From positions 806,001-870,000 of the forward strand of contig NZ_JAPNLE010000009.1 in NCBI RefSeq assembly GCF_026627925.1: a stretch of DNA of 64,000 nt. Reading direction: 5' to 3'. The notes beneath the pieces were generated by a model. It made no database searches. It saw only the letters and a program-made list of their open reading frames with translations, and had not been told where the DNA came from. The DNA is from Cupriavidus sp. D39 (GTDB lineage Bacteria; Pseudomonadota; Gammaproteobacteria; Burkholderiales; Burkholderiaceae). This document shows positions 1-9,747 of this stretch, one piece after another (the first letter of the stretch is position 1; each line of letters opens with the position of its first letter). The translations under genes were made by a program, and so were the position numbers.

Positions 1-100
1 GCGGGCTTGTCCGGGTCGTCGTACTTGAGGGCCAGCGCGGCGCGGGCGTTCCGATTCCCCGCCAGTCGCGCCTGATCGCCTGCATTCGCGGGATTCCTTC
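1..100 (-). pseudogene. Gene fragment at window edge, unrecognised
   Basis: Reading the minus strand from about 98 to the edge gives an open frame of about 32 codons containing ARAALALKYDDPDKP. It runs off the left edge of the window and is cut on its upstream side by the inverted-repeat element that begins at 103. The end resembles the stretch before the H-NS C-terminal motif, but the diagnostic residues would lie outside the window, so no family is assigned. Confidence 0.2.
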
Positions 101-102
101 AC

Positions 103-274
103 GGGGTGATCGTACCTTTCGTGTGAAATCTGGCGGTCCCGCCCCAAAAACTATTGCGAATCAATGGGTTGCAATATCTCTGGTCGTGCGAAAGGCGGGA
201 AGGGGCAGAGCCTTGCTGCAGGCGGCTCTCCGGTCGATCACCGCCACTTTTCACACGAAAGGTACGATCACCCC
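103..274. mobile_element. 172-bp element with Tn3-type terminal inverted repeats (TIME-like)
   Basis: Both ends start GGGGTGATCGTACC and read inwards as near-identical inverted repeats of about 36-38 bp, with no ORF inside. GGGG starts and 38-bp ends are typical of Tn3-family transposons, and small non-coding elements with such ends are called TIMEs. The core carries a hairpin with stem AGAGCC/GGCTCT near 210-235. A second element at 20615-20787 has the same length and layout. No 5-bp target duplication is visible, so flanks may have recombined. The family assignment is inference; the inverted repeats are directly visible. Confidence 0.6.
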
Positions 275-2451
275 TCATCCTGGCGCTGGCGACGCTCTTT
301 GTAAGGTTACGACCTGGTTGAACACCGCCACCACCAGACCGCCCACTGCCCCCACAGGGCTGGCTGCATGTCGTCTTGCGGAATTCGTGGCCGCCATTAG
401 CGGAGATAGCGGGTCTGCAACAGAAGTCGCTACCACCATCGATATGGCCACCCACCCTTTTTTCGCTTCTCCTTGCTGCAAATAGGTAGAAAGGCATTCT
501 TTCACTTCTTCGCTCAACTCTGGACTCAGTAATGCAGACTGCAAGGACTGAATTCCGCTGCGGCGGCGAACCTCTCGCGCTAGCGCTAAGACTTGGCCAG
601 GATCCCTACTGAGCCTAAGTGCTCCACAGTCAGAGTGTGTGGTTGGCCATTTCGTGACCGCGCTACGTACCATTGCGTCTAATCCGTATGCGCTGCTGTT
701 CCACTTCGCGAGTGAAGATTCCAGATAGCGCATTTCCCGACTTGTGAGGCGGTACGATTTGACCGCGCGATACAATGGCTCGAAGACGATGTGCCCAATC
801 TGCAGTGCCAGCATGTCTTCAACCTCGAGTGCCACGAGATAGCCAACGATGAGAGTGGCATCTCCTGCGACACTTCGATGCTCCAAAGAACGGAAAAGCT
901 GTAACCAGCCGTCAGTCAACCTGAACGGCGGTACCTGCCCAATTTCGGCAAGAGCCAGCGCCTCGAGCTGGTCGGACGTAACGGTGCTTAAGCTGCTTGC
1001 CAGCAACTTTAGTCTTGCGTCCTCACTTACAAACCACTGTGCGACGACATCCCTAACCTCGTCACTACGCTGCGCGAATAGCTCTATACCGAGTTGGTCG
1101 GCTCCCTCGATGAAAACATGAAGCAGCGCCGCCACGGTGCGTGGACCTAGCCCCGGCTTCAGTGCCTGCAGAACTGCGCTCCAGTCAACTTCGAGCATGC
1201 TCGGGAGTTGACTGAGCAGCTCTGCTCGAGCAGCGTCGTCCGACGGCCACCACTCTTTCATGGCCAGGATCTCTGGCCGCAGCTTAGCTATTGAAAGCCG
1301 ACTACGCTCGCTGGCCCCACGCGCAACGGTGGAACCGGGCAACTCCAGCACAAGCTCTCTAAACAGCGAAGCCCCAAAGCTATGCGCGACATCGGACTGG
1401 CAAGCATCCAGCAAGATATTGACTTGCGGAGATGACAATGCACTTAATCGCTGAACCAGCGGTCCACACTCCGCGTCGACAGGGGTATCGCGCAGGATAT
1501 GCGCCAACTCCAGGCATTGCTCGAAACCGTCTGCAGCTCTGACTGCGTCGGCTACGAGATCTCGCGCAAGGCGTGGCATCCGCCCTTCGATGATCAGCGT
1601 TTGGGCAGTCCTGAGGCGCTCGAGCGGACCAGCATCGCCAAGATCGAGATAAAAGCTCGCGAGTTGCACTGCAGCGCTACGAGGCCTGGGGCTTTCTATG
1701 GCATATCGCGCCAGAAATGACCTAAGTCCTGTCGGACCGGCGTACGGTAGGTCCTCCATCATGGCATCGAAGCCTTGCGAACTTTGCACGCGAACTCCGT
1801 CGTGCAGTTCGAAAGCATCGCTGGAAAAACGAAGGGTGCACCCAAAGTCGAAGCCTGACAGGGCGCCCTCTTCAGCAGTGGTAAAAGCGAATTCCCGCCG
1901 CAACGCTGGCCACATTTGGCGCCATACCGAAAGCGCCAGCGCCTCATTGTCGCGCTCGTGCATTGCAGGAACCACCACATCATTAACGGAATGGTCACCA
2001 TAGAGCTGCAACAACGCACATGAGGCTTGCGCCATCGATAGGCTCGGGAGCGAATTCCCCTGGCCGCGAGTCTTTAAGGCTATTGGGCGCTCATAGTCGC
2101 TGAGCTCGGGCGCGCTCGACTGCCGAAGCAGTAGCCGCAACAGCATTAGGTCCGGCAAGAGCACCAGCGATTGGTAGTCAAGCACCAGCGAGTGGGTCCA
2201 GACACTGCCGGGGCGATAGCCTTGCCCGGCTGACCAGGTCCTAGCAAGGACATAGCGGGATGCGGCGCGCAACGGATAGGCCGTGAGATACGATTTCCCC
2301 CGTCAACGGCCGACGATGCAAGCAGGTCGCTCAACACAAGCATTTCGGAGCGCGACTGATCATCTAGCTCCAAAGAGCTGGCCAATTCACGGTGGCCCCT
2401 CCCGTATCCGTGCAAGGCCTGTTCAATGCGGATCTCAGATTTCGGTAGCAT
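275..2451 (-). CDS. GTPase-associated protein GAP1 (frameshifted once)
   Basis: Last gene of the five-gene GTPase operon. The N-terminus has the GAP1-N1 signature: HGYGRGHRELASS, then SDLLASS, then AYPLRAASRYVLARTW and RPGSVWTHSLVLDY. The rest (about 600 residues, GAP1-M/C) is mostly helical with a hydrophobic stretch near the C-terminus. The frame breaks at the C5 run 2297-2301 (G5 on the coding strand); one added G joins both halves as DGGKSYLTAYPL, so the gene may be intact in the cell. ATG at 2451 lies 4 bp after the previous stop. The TGA at 275-277 directly abuts the Tn3-type element, so the true C-terminus may have been altered. GAP1 proteins accompany paired GTPases in predicted conflict systems; the biochemical role is unknown. 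Confidence 0.8.
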
Positions 2452-2455
2452 TGCA

Positions 2456-3373
2456 TCAATCCGCGGTGGGGAGCAGCCACCTCAGCGGTGCCGAGATGTC
2501 ATGCGCATCGGCATCATGTCCGACAATGCGGATCCGTTCGGAAGGCCGACCGATCTTTTCAAGGGTACTCTTATCTTGCGGCAACCGCCCTCCCTGAGCG
2601 CTTACGCCGTAGACACGCGCGTCCCAGAGGTCGTCATTGGTCGCAAGGAACTGTGAGAGCATGGGACGCCGCGTAGCTAGCCAGGCGTCAGCTGTCGCAT
2701 TACCGTTGCTCGTTACTACATCCCATGCCGACACGATGACGGCGACCTTACGCCGGCGAGAGCGCAGCGGCCGCCTGTTGGCTAGCTGAAGAAACTCAAC
2801 GAGCTTCACTTCTTCAGGCATTTCCTCTGGCCGGAAGCGAGTCGTCGACTCCTCAATGACGGCCTGCCCCTCTGCTTCCGTCGTCACGCCCGGCGACTGC
2901 CCATCCAACGTTGCAGCATGATCGCCAGTAATTTCGTCGACGGGTTCAAGATCGAGAATGTCGGCGATGTCATCGATCAACAAAGCATCATCTTCACGAT
3001 CCGCGTTCGTGAACAACAGGATGCCTTCCGCCTCCGATAGGGCATCGAACAAATCGATTTGGCATTGCCCAATGCAGGCCGGCTGTTCAAAGGCCTCGCC
3101 GCGCAGGTCAGGAATCCGCAGCGTTGATTCCGCGCCCGTGACGCGATCCTGTACCTGCAATTCGACCCACCCCTCAGTCGCCGGCTTGGTCCTTTCGATC
3201 GTTTCGCAGGCCAGCCACTTGCCCTCGAGCTTGTTGAGGTGTGCTTCACTTGCCGCCAAGCCGGTAAGACGGAGATGCGTGGGCACTTCATCTGCAATCA
3301 ACAAGTGGCGCAAAGCGGCGATGAACGTGCTCTTGCCAGAGTTTGGCATTCCCACCACGAGCAGGCTTGTCAT
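2456..3373 (-). CDS. Double-GTPase 1 (DO-GTPase1) family protein
   Basis: TRAFAC-type GTPase of 305 residues. The Walker A loop is GMPNSGKST at about residues 8-16, the DxxG switch is PDLRGEAF near 90, and IVSAWDVV near 215 replaces the usual NKxD, which fits the DO-GTPase1 family. The ATG at 3373 overlaps the upstream TGA in an ATGA arrangement, so it is preferred to an upstream TTG at 3388. Translation is probably coupled to the DO-GTPase2 gene. An acidic insert (about 125-190) separates switch and base-recognition motifs. Predicted partner of the second GTPase as the NTP-dependent switch of the system. Confidence 0.85.
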   Translation of the reverse strand: MTSLLVVGMPNSGKSTFIAALRHLLIADEVPTHLRLTGLAASEAHLNKLEGKWLACETIERTKPATEGWVELQVQDRVTGAESTLRIPDLRGEAFEQPACIGQCQIDLFDALSEAEGILLFTNADREDDALLIDDIADILDLEPVDEITGDHAATLDGQSPGVTTEAEGQAVIEESTTRFRPEEMPEEVKLVEFLQLANRRPLRSRRRKVAVIVSAWDVVTSNGNATADAWLATRRPMLSQFLATNDDLWDARVYGVSAQGGRLPQDKSTLEKIGRPSERIRIVGHDADAHDISAPLRWLLPTAD

Positions 3374-4400
3374 GATTGCGCATCCCAATATGGAACCATG
3401 AGGGCATCCATTTCCGTCATCTGTGCCGGAACAATCTTCGATAGCCGGAACGATCCCGGCTCCTCCGCCGCCAAAATGTCATCCAAGAGTTCCTTCAGGC
3501 CCCGGCCGCTTCCTCCATTGCCCGGCCCTCTCCGGGACGCGGTCACAAGTGGCCTAATGGCAACATCACAGTTGGCGCGGCGAGTCAGATCGCCAGCAAG
3601 ATCCATCAATGCCGCCGTCGTACGTTCGATCAACGCGGCGGAGTTCAGGCGATCGGCCTTGGTACCAACGACCCGAAGAATCTTGCCTTCCAGGAGTCCG
3701 CATTGGCTCATCGCCATGACCAGCCTCCGCAGGTACGATACACAGGGATGCGGCGTTGCGGCAAGTCGATCCAACTCAACGAGCAAGAGGATTGCGTCGG
3801 CGCGTGCGAGCTCCGCAAACTCGGCGATCTGCGTCGGGTAATCGAGAACGGTGTCGAAGTGCTCCCCTGACCGATCCGAAAAGACCAAATCGGCGATCCC
3901 CGCATCCGTTGCGACGCGCAAATGCGTGAAGTTGAGTTGGGCTCGTCTCGGCGTTCGCGGCGTATCCGGCGTTTCACGATTCGATGCAATTCGCGCCAAA
4001 TGACACCGCTCCTCATATCCTCGCAATGTCTCCGAGCCTGCAAACCGATAACCGTCGAGTCTGCCGCGATGAAGCAGCTCATAGATTGTGGCGATCATGG
4101 TCGTCTTTCCGGCGTCCGGACCGGCCACAATCCCGATAACGATGCCCCCCTCTCACGCAGCAGCTTGTCGCAACTCAGCTCGTCAAGGCTTGCCGCTCCG
4201 CCGGTCCGCGTCATCGATCTCGCGGACTGTGACACGGCCTCGCCCTCGGGGGCGACGTCTGCCTGCTCAGCCTCCTCGGAAATCGGAACGACATCCGGGC
4301 ACTCATTGAAGTTCAGCCCGTTGATACAGACACCTGACTTTGGGCCTCCGCACCCTGGCACCCTGCATTCAAAAGCGGCCGAATCCATGTCTTCAGTCAT
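3370..4400 (-). CDS. Double-GTPase 2 (DO-GTPase2) family protein (frameshifted once)
   Basis: The N-terminus carries four cysteines (CRVPGCGG, VCING, NECP), a likely zinc-binding knuckle seen before the GTPase domain in this family. The GTPase core shows Walker A AGPDAGKTT, the switch SDRSGEHF and base recognition VVGTKAD. The Walker A strand is split by a frameshift at the C6 run 4145-4150; adding one base reads GIVIGIVAGPDAGKTT continuously, giving about 343 residues. The start ATG overlaps the stop of the helical GASH gene by ATGA and the stop overlaps DO-GTPase1. If the frameshift is real, the N-terminal half ends after 101 residues and the system is probably dead; if it is a homopolymer error the operon is intact. 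Confidence 0.82.
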
Positions 4401-5488
4401 TTCAGTGCCCGCAGAAGCAGGCGCTCGCGATAGAGCTGGATGGCCAACTGCTCAGCCGAAAGCTCCATATCCACTGACAGCCCCGTCAGTCGCTGGAAGC
4501 GCGGTTGCCAGTCGGCGGCGTCTTCACTGGCTGCCGCCATTCCCATTGCTGTGGTAAGCGGCATCAGATTGGCACAATCGCCCTCCGCCACATCGGCACA
4601 GTGTTGCAGTCGCCACGCACGCTCGGGATTTACAACGGCTTCGGCCAGCGCCACCGGCTTCGACGCGTCCTCACGACCCCGCTCAAGCACCATGGCGAGC
4701 AAGGCTGGTGCCGAGAACAGCCCCACGCCGGCGCTTTTGTCCGCCAGCTCCTTGCCCGCGCGCAGGGCGGCTTCCATGAGGGGCAGAGTTTTGAACCCCT
4801 TAGCCGAGTCTGAACTCCAGCCGCTCGTGACCCACCAATAGACCCGCACTTCGCCTTCGAGCCGCCGTAGGTACCCAAGAATCAGATTGTCATTGGTAGC
4901 GGACGCACGCGCAGCAGCCTCCGCGTAGTCCCCCAACTCTTTCAACACGGAGTGGGCGTGTTGCAGGCCGTTGGCAGGGTTCTGCCTCGATGCAGGCTGC
5001 TCCAAACTCGCCATTGCTTCATTGAGCGCCTGTCCCCGGGCGTTATGTTTTCGGTTCGCGAGGATGCTGCTCTCTTCCGTCTGTATTTCGGCGAGCCTCT
5101 GTTCAGCTTGGGTCACAATCTGGTCGTCAGCGACTGCCTTGCGCGTTTTTCCAAAAGCTGCCGTAACCAAGCAAAGCGCTAGTGGATCTTCGATTTTAAG
5201 ATTCTCTTCGAAGCAATATGCGATCGCGCTGCCGGCAAGCAATGCTGCTTCCTTGTCCGTTGTTGCAACGTCGAAGGTTGGATCTTTCTCCGCAAACGGT
5301 GACCAAAAGCTTTCGTCGAGTTCACCGCCTTTTAACCCAAGAACTTGCCTCACGAGCGCGGGCACGTGCTTGTTACTCAGGCTATCGCACGCCGCCATCA
5401 GCCCTGCGCCGCGCGCTTCAATCAACGCAGGCGCCGTGGCCAGGCCCAGCTTGCCGTACAGCACGCCCATTCGCTTGATAGCTTCCAC
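4397..5488 (-). CDS. GTPase-associated system helical (GASH) protein
   Basis: A 363-residue, all-helical, alanine-rich protein without catalytic motifs. It matches the GASH family by content and by position: directly before the two GTPase genes. It starts at GTG 5488, whose first base is the last base of the upstream TAG, with an AGGAG 8 nt ahead inside the upstream gene, so translation is coupled. Likely an adaptor or sensor between the phosphoesterase and the GTPases (inference). No membrane segment or signal peptide is visible. Confidence 0.75.
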   Translation of the reverse strand: MEAIKRMGVLYGKLGLATAPALIEARGAGLMAACDSLSNKHVPALVRQVLGLKGGELDESFWSPFAEKDPTFDVATTDKEAALLAGSAIAYCFEENLKIEDPLALCLVTAAFGKTRKAVADDQIVTQAEQRLAEIQTEESSILANRKHNARGQALNEAMASLEQPASRQNPANGLQHAHSVLKELGDYAEAAARASATNDNLILGYLRRLEGEVRVYWWVTSGWSSDSAKGFKTLPLMEAALRAGKELADKSAGVGLFSAPALLAMVLERGREDASKPVALAEAVVNPERAWRLQHCADVAEGDCANLMPLTTAMGMAAASEDAADWQPRFQRLTGLSVDMELSAEQLAIQLYRERLLLRALK

Positions 5489-6801
5489 TATTGTTTCTCC
5501 TGTTCTTGGATCATTTCTGCCAGTTCGTCCAACTGTCCGCGTTCTTTGGCACGCATAAGGGACAGCTTAAAGCGCTCCACGTCGGTAAGTCGGCTATCGC
5601 TTTCTTCGGCGAGCCGCAGATGCCCGACGATCTCTTCTTTCTTCGAAAGTGAGAGCCTAAAGAACCGATAGACAATTGTCCTGAAGTGACGTTGTGGGTC
5701 CATCTGTCGGGTGTCCGTGCTCAAGACTAGCTCGTTCTGCGTAGGGACGGGCTCGTTGGCGACAGGTGCAGCGGTTCGCCGCAGAAACGTCGCAGGCAGA
5801 TCCGGCAGGTCAATGGACGCGCTGAACATCGGCTTGTTTCCTTTGTCTTCGACGTTGCGAAACTGCGGAGGATTGCCCTGCCATTCCCTTGCATGAACGT
5901 CCACCTTCAGTCGACGTGGCGAACCCGCCTCGACATACACTTCGATCAGATTGTATCCGGGCCGCCAGTTTGGCTCAGCTCTGTGCGGATTGATGGACCC
6001 AGCGAACAGCTTGACCCAATCTCGCCCAACCTGGACACGTTGATTGTGCTCATGACCAAATAGATGGATTCTTGCGGTTCCCTCGAACGCGCGCTCGGAT
6101 TCCTCTTCGTCGGCCAGCCATTTGGGCGGATGGTGCGCCATGACCATGTACTCGACGCCGTCGAGCCTGGGCAAGGTCCAAGCCCGTGAGCCCAGGAACA
6201 AGCTTCCTGCGATGTCGGCGAGTCCAGAAAGCAGTGCCGTATTGAGACCGCGGATTCTCAGCGTGGAACCATCGTTAAGCTCGAAATCGTGCTCCCAAAC
6301 AAACGTGTGTTCATCCGCGAAGAAGGAGGACTGATATCTGGCGGCGAAAGAGTTGTACTCGGCAAGGGAGGCGTAGAACAAGGCTCTCGCTTCGGTCTGC
6401 GTCAGTCGCCGGGTCAGCGCCATGTCGCGATCGTAGAACGTGGTTCCCTTACGAACAGCGTCATGGCCGTCCTGGATGAGTTGATTCCGTTCTATGACGG
6501 CTCGGTCCACATCATGATTACCAGGGCACAGAAGAACCGCTTCTTTGCCACACTGCGCCGCCTCGCAGACCTCGTCGAGCCATTTCGCCGCAACGTCGAA
6601 TTCATCGCGCTTGCCCGCATAGGCAATGTCCCCGGTAACGAGAACAGCGTTCATGGGCCCAAGCGTATTCACCTTTTCGGCGATGTCCCTCTGGACCAAG
6701 CGCCGCAATTCCCGATCGGGGTCAAATCCGAAAGCGGCGGCTCGCCGGTTGAAGTGGATATCGGATAGATGGACAAATCGAATTTTTTCGACTGCTTCCA
6801 T
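5488..6801 (-). CDS. Calcineurin-like metallophosphoesterase of the GTPase system
   Basis: First gene of the operon. All metal-binding blocks are present: HLSDIHF (about residues 10-16), VTGDIAYAG, CPGNHDVDR, MAHHPP and LFGHEHNQR, so it should be an active two-metal phosphoesterase, acting on a nucleotide or nucleic acid (unknown). The C-terminal third (about 300-437) is a separate helical region. The ATG at 6801 has AGGAG 12 nt upstream and is preferred; a TTG at 6846 and ATG at 6828 are possible extensions. As the only clear catalytic non-GTPase it is the best effector candidate of the system. Confidence 0.82.
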   Translation of the reverse strand: MEAVEKIRFVHLSDIHFNRRAAAFGFDPDRELRRLVQRDIAEKVNTLGPMNAVLVTGDIAYAGKRDEFDVAAKWLDEVCEAAQCGKEAVLLCPGNHDVDRAVIERNQLIQDGHDAVRKGTTFYDRDMALTRRLTQTEARALFYASLAEYNSFAARYQSSFFADEHTFVWEHDFELNDGSTLRIRGLNTALLSGLADIAGSLFLGSRAWTLPRLDGVEYMVMAHHPPKWLADEEESERAFEGTARIHLFGHEHNQRVQVGRDWVKLFAGSINPHRAEPNWRPGYNLIEVYVEAGSPRRLKVDVHAREWQGNPPQFRNVEDKGNKPMFSASIDLPDLPATFLRRTAAPVANEPVPTQNELVLSTDTRQMDPQRHFRTIVYRFFRLSLSKKEEIVGHLRLAEESDSRLTDVERFKLSLMRAKERGQLDELAEMIQEQEKQ

Positions 6802-6901
6802 AGAAGTGCTGATCTCCTGGTTCTTCATAGTTCTGGTCAGACTCAAGTGGCGACACGATTCGGCGCAGCGCCCCAGATTGCGCTGCTGACACAGAGTGTA
6901 T

Positions 6902-7961
6902 TCAAGGTGGGCCTACGAGTCGGGCATGGTACTTCGCCGCCTCGGCACGGACGCGCCGCTGCTCGGCCGTTACATAGGTGCTGGTGGTCTGCAGCGAGGC
7001 GTGCCCAAGCACGCGCTGCACCACGTCGAGCGGCATGTCGGCCGCGACCGCCTGGGTACCGAAGGTCCTCCGCCGCCAGCGACGACAGCGTCACGCCGCG
7101 CTCGGCGATGGCCCACAGTAGCAGACGTTCGAGTTCGAGCCGGTAGGCGCGCTGGGTCGCCTCCTGCCCGGCGAAGCCGGCTAGGTAGGCCCGCACCGCT
7201 TCGAGGTCATGGCGCGCGCGCACGTAGGGAAAGCTCGCCGCGCGGTTGTTGCCGCGCTCGCCGGACAACGCGTCTGGCAGCGCCATGCGCTCGAGCGGCA
7301 CGAGCCGTCGTATCGAGCTGCCGCCCTGCCCGTCCGGTGCGAACTCGATGCGCTCGGTCACCGCCACGGCCAGTTCCGGCGGCGTGTCCTCGCGCACGTC
7401 GGCGTCCACTGCCAGACCAAGCGACCTTTCGTGCCGGCGCAAGGCCACGAACGCACGCGCGCGGCCCGGGCCGATGCGCGGCAGCGCGCGCCACCACGCG
7501 GGCCCGCGCTCGTTGATCCAGCCGACCAGGTCGGCCAGCGTCCCGAGGCCGGCGCCGGCCAGGCGCTGCGCAGCCAGCGGACGGAACCACAGACCCACCG
7601 CGTGCGCGGGCACCGGCACGGCCACCGCCAGGCGCGCGGCCTGCTCGACGAGCCGCAGCGACGCCGCACCCAGACGCGCGTGGCCGTGGCGCGCGATCGA
7701 CGCCTTCAGGTGCTCAGCCAGCACCGGCGAGCCGTGCCGGATCGCCAAGCGTACCAGGTCGTCGCGCATCGCGCGCAGGAAACGCTCGGGATTGGCGTGG
7801 GGATCCTCCGCGTCGGCGTCGCCGTCACTCGCGGGCTCGAGGTACTGGCGCGCGAGCGTGGTCGCGGGCACGCCCTGCACCCAGGCGCGCAGCGCCGCGA
7901 ACTCGGTGCGAGTGTAGGTGCGCGGCGGCGGCGCGGTCAGTGTCTGGGGGCGGTTGGCCAT
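6902..7961 (-). pseudogene. Tyrosine recombinase, internally deleted
   Basis: The N-terminal half is intact (arm and core-binding domains, ending LLLWAIAERGVTLSSLAAED). It then jumps directly to the C-terminal block FGTQAVAADMP...LGHASLQTTSTYV, read in another frame at 6902-7065. About 200-250 residues of the catalytic domain, including the first Arg and HxxR, are missing; the scar lies at about 7060-7066 (CTTCGGTACC). The remaining tail keeps the Tyr (TSTY) box. The long open frame to 6843 is therefore not the true product. Confidence 0.75.
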
Positions 7962-8009
7962 GGCATGGCGTGGTGGGGTCAGGCAGCTCGCCGACGGCGA
8001 GCTGTGGCA

Positions 8010-8315
8010 TCAGTGGAACAGCAGCGCGGCATAGTTGCGGGCGCTGTGCAGCACGTGCAGCACGTCGATGCGGGCGGGCGGGTCGCCCATCACGCGGTAG
8101 AAGATCTGGTGGTTGCCGTGCACGCGGTGGCGGATGCCGCGGTCCTCGTAGCGTGGCACCAGCGGGAAGGCGAGCGGTAGGTCGGCGAGCGACTGGCACC
8201 GGTCGCGCAGCTCCTGCACGAAGGTTAGCGCCCGCGCCGGGTTGTCGCGCGCGATGTAGTCGGCAATGGCCTCGAGTTCGGCCTCGGCCAGCGGCGTCAG
8301 GCGCACGACAATCAT
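8010..8315 (-). CDS. parE: ParE/RelE-family toxin
   Basis: A 101-residue basic protein starting MIVVRLTPLAEAELEAIADYI, with the ParE features RDNPARALTFVQELRDRC, RGIRHRVHGNHQIFYRV and a C-terminal DVLHVLHSARNY. This is the typical fold and length of ParE gyrase-inhibiting toxins. Its ATG overlaps the antitoxin stop (ATGA), so the two are co-translated. No recognisable defects. Confidence 0.88.
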   Translation of the reverse strand: MIVVRLTPLAEAELEAIADYIARDNPARALTFVQELRDRCQSLADLPLAFPLVPRYEDRGIRHRVHGNHQIFYRVMGDPPARIDVLHVLHSARNYAALLFH

Positions 8316-8581
8316 GCGGCACGCCCAGGCGTGCCGCCGGCCATCGCGCGATACTTGGCCTCGAGGCGATCGAACACGGTGGCCGCTTCGGTGCCCTGGC
8401 CCGCGTCGGCCTCGGCCAAGCTGCGGGTGACGGCCGCGTCGAGCGCGGCCAGTTGCGCCTCGCGGTCCTGGATCAGGCGCACGCCTTCGCGCAGCACCTC
8501 GCTCTTGGAGCCATAGCGGCCGGAGGCGACCAGTTCGGTCACGTAGCGCTCGAGTTGTTGGCCGAGGTCGGCACTGATCAT
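8312..8581 (-). CDS. parD: ParD-family antitoxin
   Basis: An 89-residue protein: a ribbon-helix-helix N-terminus (MISADLGQQLERYVTELVASGRYGSKSEVLREGVR) for DNA binding and dimerisation, and a flexible acidic C-terminus that would wrap the toxin. AAGGAG stands 7 nt before the ATG. It precedes and overlaps parE. A perfect palindrome 61 bp upstream (8642-8662) is a good candidate operator for autorepression. Confidence 0.88.
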   Translation of the reverse strand: MISADLGQQLERYVTELVASGRYGSKSEVLREGVRLIQDREAQLAALDAAVTRSLAEADAGQGTEAATVFDRLEAKYRAMAGGTPGRAA

Positions 8582-8641
8582 GGTTCGCTCCTTGGTTCAG
8601 ACACGGCCGGCATTGGCGCGTCGGCCCCGAAATTGTATGCC

Positions 8642-8662
8642 GTTTGATAATAGTTATCAAAC
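8642..8662 (-). promoter_or_regulatory. Palindromic operator candidate upstream of parDE
   Basis: Perfect 9-bp arms GTTTGATAA and TTATCAAAC around a 3-bp centre, AT-rich in a GC-rich context, 61 bp upstream of the parD ATG. Position and symmetry fit a ParD autoregulation site. Confidence 0.55.
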
Positions 8663-8769
8663 CGGACCTCCCAGAAGCAGCCAAGTGCCCCATACTTAAT
8701 TTTATGATATTGAAGCCTCATCGCCAGAGACTAATTGGCAGCTTTCACCTAAGCTGCCGCTGGACGTCT

Positions 8770-8952
8770 CTGTTGGCTTCAACCGGCGTGGGCGTCGCGC
8801 TGGTGCCAAGTTCGATGGCGAACGTGCGCTTTCCTAGCATCGTCCACCGTCCGCTGCACACGCCCGCCTCCTTCGCACTCCACTGCTACTATCTTCGGGG
8901 CGAGGACTCCCCCTTGTTGGCCGCCATGCGAGAAACCATGCGAGCGATGTAG
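8770..8952 (+). pseudogene. LysR-type regulator, C-terminal fragment
   Basis: The frame reads STGVGVALVPSSMAN, IVHRPLHTPASFALHCYYL and a C-terminal LLAAMRETMRAM followed by a stop. This is the end of a LysR substrate-binding domain (the GxGxALVP motif). The HTH and most of the effector domain are missing upstream. Confidence 0.55.
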
Positions 8953-9024
8953 CGCAAGGATTCGGGAGATCAGCAGACGCCGACTCATGCCGATTGGATT
9001 GACTTCAGTAGGCAGTGGCTTGCG

Positions 9025-9165
9025 TCATGCGCCGGTGGGTACCGGCGGCGACGCCCCGACGGTAACGCAGCCGGCCGCCTGCAGGTCGGTCAAGGTCAGG
9101 CCGTGCCTGCCCATCTGCACACGGATCCACACCATGGCTGCGGCGCGCTCGATCTCAAGAGACAT
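9025..9165 (-). pseudogene. H-NS-like small protein, truncated copy
   Basis: Reads MSLEIERAAAMVWIRVQMGR then HGLTLTDLQAAGC, matching the N-terminus of the small proteins at 19364, 38055 and 42802. After residue 35 it diverges and stops at 46 residues, losing the H-NS-like C-terminal motif. Confidence 0.55.
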
Positions 9166-9317
9166 AGGTATCAGGTTTTGGGAGTCGGAAAGGTGGGGCA
9201 TCCGAAAGGTGCAACGATTTGGGGCGGGCGATCAATCACCCTTGCCGGCCTTCCACACCGCCTGCATCGCACCACCTCCAGCGGCGCCCCGGCCGCCAGC
9301 GCGTGGGCAATATGGGT

Positions 9318-9747
9318 ATGTCGCCTATGTACCCAACGACATAGGCGGCACTATGTGTCCTTCCTGACTATGTCTTGCAATCCTCCAATAGCCCGCATTT
9401 TGCGGGGCGAATGCTGGAATGGGAAAGAGATAGTCTTTATTCCTACAGCAGCCTCTTGGCTTCGTGGAAGGAGTGCGTCATTAGTTTCGTCATTCATAAG
9501 CGGGCGTTCTCTCACGACCGAGTGAAAGTCCGTTCGCGCCCTTGACGGAACACTTTAGAAGAATGCGCAGGCCCTTGAGAAGGCATCCGACCACACCGCA
9601 AATCAGGACGCTACTAGCTGGCAGACCAACTCCGCGGCTTTGTCAGAAGAGAAACCTATGTCGTGCGACTGGCTGGGTAGTCGGGCGTGGCGACGCATTC
9701 TTCAGGCACTGGTCCGTGTTACCCGACATAGTCCGGAAGGGCACATA
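9318..9747. mobile_element. IS21-like remnant inserted in a recombinase gene
   Basis: A 430-bp insert splits a tyrosine recombinase between HWLRH (ends 9748) and THIAHALAAGAPLEVVR (minus strand, 9303-9317 and leftwards). Its ends carry repeated motifs: TGTCGCCTATGT and ACATAGGCG form a hairpin at the left end, and CTATGTGTCCTTCC near 9351 is mirrored by GGAAGGGCACATAG near 9735. Multiple short terminal repeats of this kind are typical of IS21-family ends. No transposase ORF remains, so this is an internally deleted copy or a MITE. Confidence 0.45.
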
